Shown here: positions 5,182-5,619 of the stretch, piece by piece
How the letters are laid out: every line of letters begins with the position of its first letter
Numbering within the stretch: the stretch's first letter is position 1
From: an uncultured Bacteroidales bacterium
GTDB taxonomy: Bacteria; Bacteroidota; Bacteroidia; Bacteroidales; UBA932
Assembly: GCA_946184255.1 (NCBI GenBank)
Contig: CAMHFA010000083.1
Span: 1-5,619, forward strand
Length of the DNA: 5,619 nt
Direction: 5' to 3'
Program-made: the position numbers and the translations under genes
The notes under the pieces: generated by a model
Told to the model about the DNA's origin: nothing
The model's database searches: none
What the model saw: only the letters and a program-made list of their open reading frames with translations

Positions 5182-5619
5182 AAAATGCGTCCACTTCCTT
5201 GACTGCATTGGGAAGTGCGAAGACAACGACGCGGTCGTAAGCCTCTATCCTTGTCGTTCCGACTGCAATGGCCGACTCGTTCCCGCGGATAAATCCACCG
5301 ATGACGGAATCCTTGGGGAAAGAGAGGTCCTTCAATGCACCCTTCGTGATGGCACTCCCGGGAGCGACAGTATATTCAAGGATCTCGGCATTCGTTCCGC
5401 TCATGTATTTCACCAGCCTGGCCTTTCCGCTCAAAGTGAATTTGAACAGCCTTCCGGCAGTAATTAGCTTCTTGTTGATCACAGAGTCAACACCCATTTC
5501 TTCCGCAAGGTGGATGTATTCTATGTTCTCCACTTCGGCTATGGTCTTTTCCACGCCGAACTTCTTGGCCACCACGCAGGCAAGGACGTTAGCCTCATCC
5601 TTCCCAGTCAAGGCGAGGA
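5174..5619 (-). CDS. trkA: Trk potassium uptake regulator TrkA, C-terminal part (cut by window edge)
   Basis: About 147 residues are visible and the start lies beyond the right edge. TrkA is a cytoplasmic ring-forming protein that binds nucleotide (NAD(H) or ATP) and gates the TrkH/TrkG potassium channel. The visible part begins in a Rossmann RCK_N domain with LALTGKDEANVLACVVAKKFG, matching the TrkA pattern LTxxDExN, then IEYIHLAEEMGVDSVINKKLITA. An RCK_C domain follows (ILEYTVAPGSAITKGALKDLSFPKDSVIGGFIRGNES to VVVFALPNAVKEVDAFFK). Because the protein ends after this RCK_C, it is probably the second half of a two-repeat TrkA, though a single-repeat KtrA-like protein cannot be excluded. A TTG at 5611 could be read as a start but falls inside the conserved LALTGKDE strand, so the frame is open to the edge. 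Its stop overlaps the uup stop by 8 bases. trkH does not follow it. Confidence 0.88.
   Translation of the reverse strand, partial: LALTGKDEANVLACVVAKKFGVEKTIAEVENIEYIHLAEEMGVDSVINKKLITAGRLFKFTLSGKARLVKYMSGTNAEILEYTVAPGSAITKGALKDLSFPKDSVIGGFIRGNESAIAVGTTRIEAYDRVVVFALPNAVKEVDAFFK
5181..5217 (-). terminator. Hairpin plus T-run near the trkA 3' end
   Basis: On the minus strand CACTTCC (5217-5211) pairs with GGAAGTG (5198-5192) over a 12-base loop. The run TTTTT (5185-5181) follows 6 bases later, just before the trkA stop codon. The spacing is loose for an intrinsic terminator, and stopping there would cut off the stop codon. For uup transcripts the same hairpin begins 10 bases after the stop codon and could protect the 3' end. 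Confidence 0.25.

Noticed and set aside
5090..5467. 125-codon plus-strand open frame spanning the uup/trkA junction
   Set aside because: It lies antisense to TrkA RCK domains and out of frame with uup; no family resemblance.
5609..5611. TTG at 5611 as the true start of a short RCK protein
   Set aside because: The frame stays open to the window edge and the preceding residues LAL continue the conserved TrkA strand, so the gene is cut, not short.

Overview
The window looks like ordinary chromosome of a Bacteroidota bacterium, probably a gut-type Bacteroidales. This is inferred from the protein family variants (UxaC, TrkA and Uup all resemble Bacteroides-type sequences from memory), from the absence of Shine-Dalgarno sequences before the starts that can be seen, and from TAnnTTTG-type -7 promoter boxes. 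Base composition is near half GC. I see no tRNA, rRNA, CRISPR array, phage gene or transposase gene.

Layout: positions 1-128 are a regulatory gap. It holds a leftward promoter for a gene outside the window, a 15-bp perfect palindrome and a weak rightward promoter for uxaC. uxaC (glucuronate/galacturonate isomerase, 129-1547, +) meets glpT (organophosphate:phosphate antiporter, 1544-2926, -) tail to tail with a 4-nt overlap. glpT diverges across only 47 bp from a small DUF1232/YkvA-family gene (2974-3354, +). Six bases later comes uup, an ABC-F ATPase (3361-5181, +). uup meets the C-terminal part of trkA (potassium uptake regulator, 5174 to the window edge, -) tail to tail with an 8-nt overlap.

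Functionally these are three unrelated housekeeping or catabolic units: hexuronate catabolism, organophosphate uptake, and a ykvA-uup operon in which a small presumed membrane protein is co-transcribed with a ribosome-associated ABC-F protein. Potassium transport control begins at the right edge. Packing is very tight: both convergent junctions overlap, and hairpins that might end transcription lie inside the coding regions.

No new multi-gene system is visible. The most unusual element is a pair of REP-like palindromes in opposite orientation, with an identical 11-nt core and different but internally complementary stems. They sit in frame inside the variable linker of uup. Second in interest are the palindrome in front of uxaC and the 11-bp perfect hairpin at the uxaC/glpT junction.
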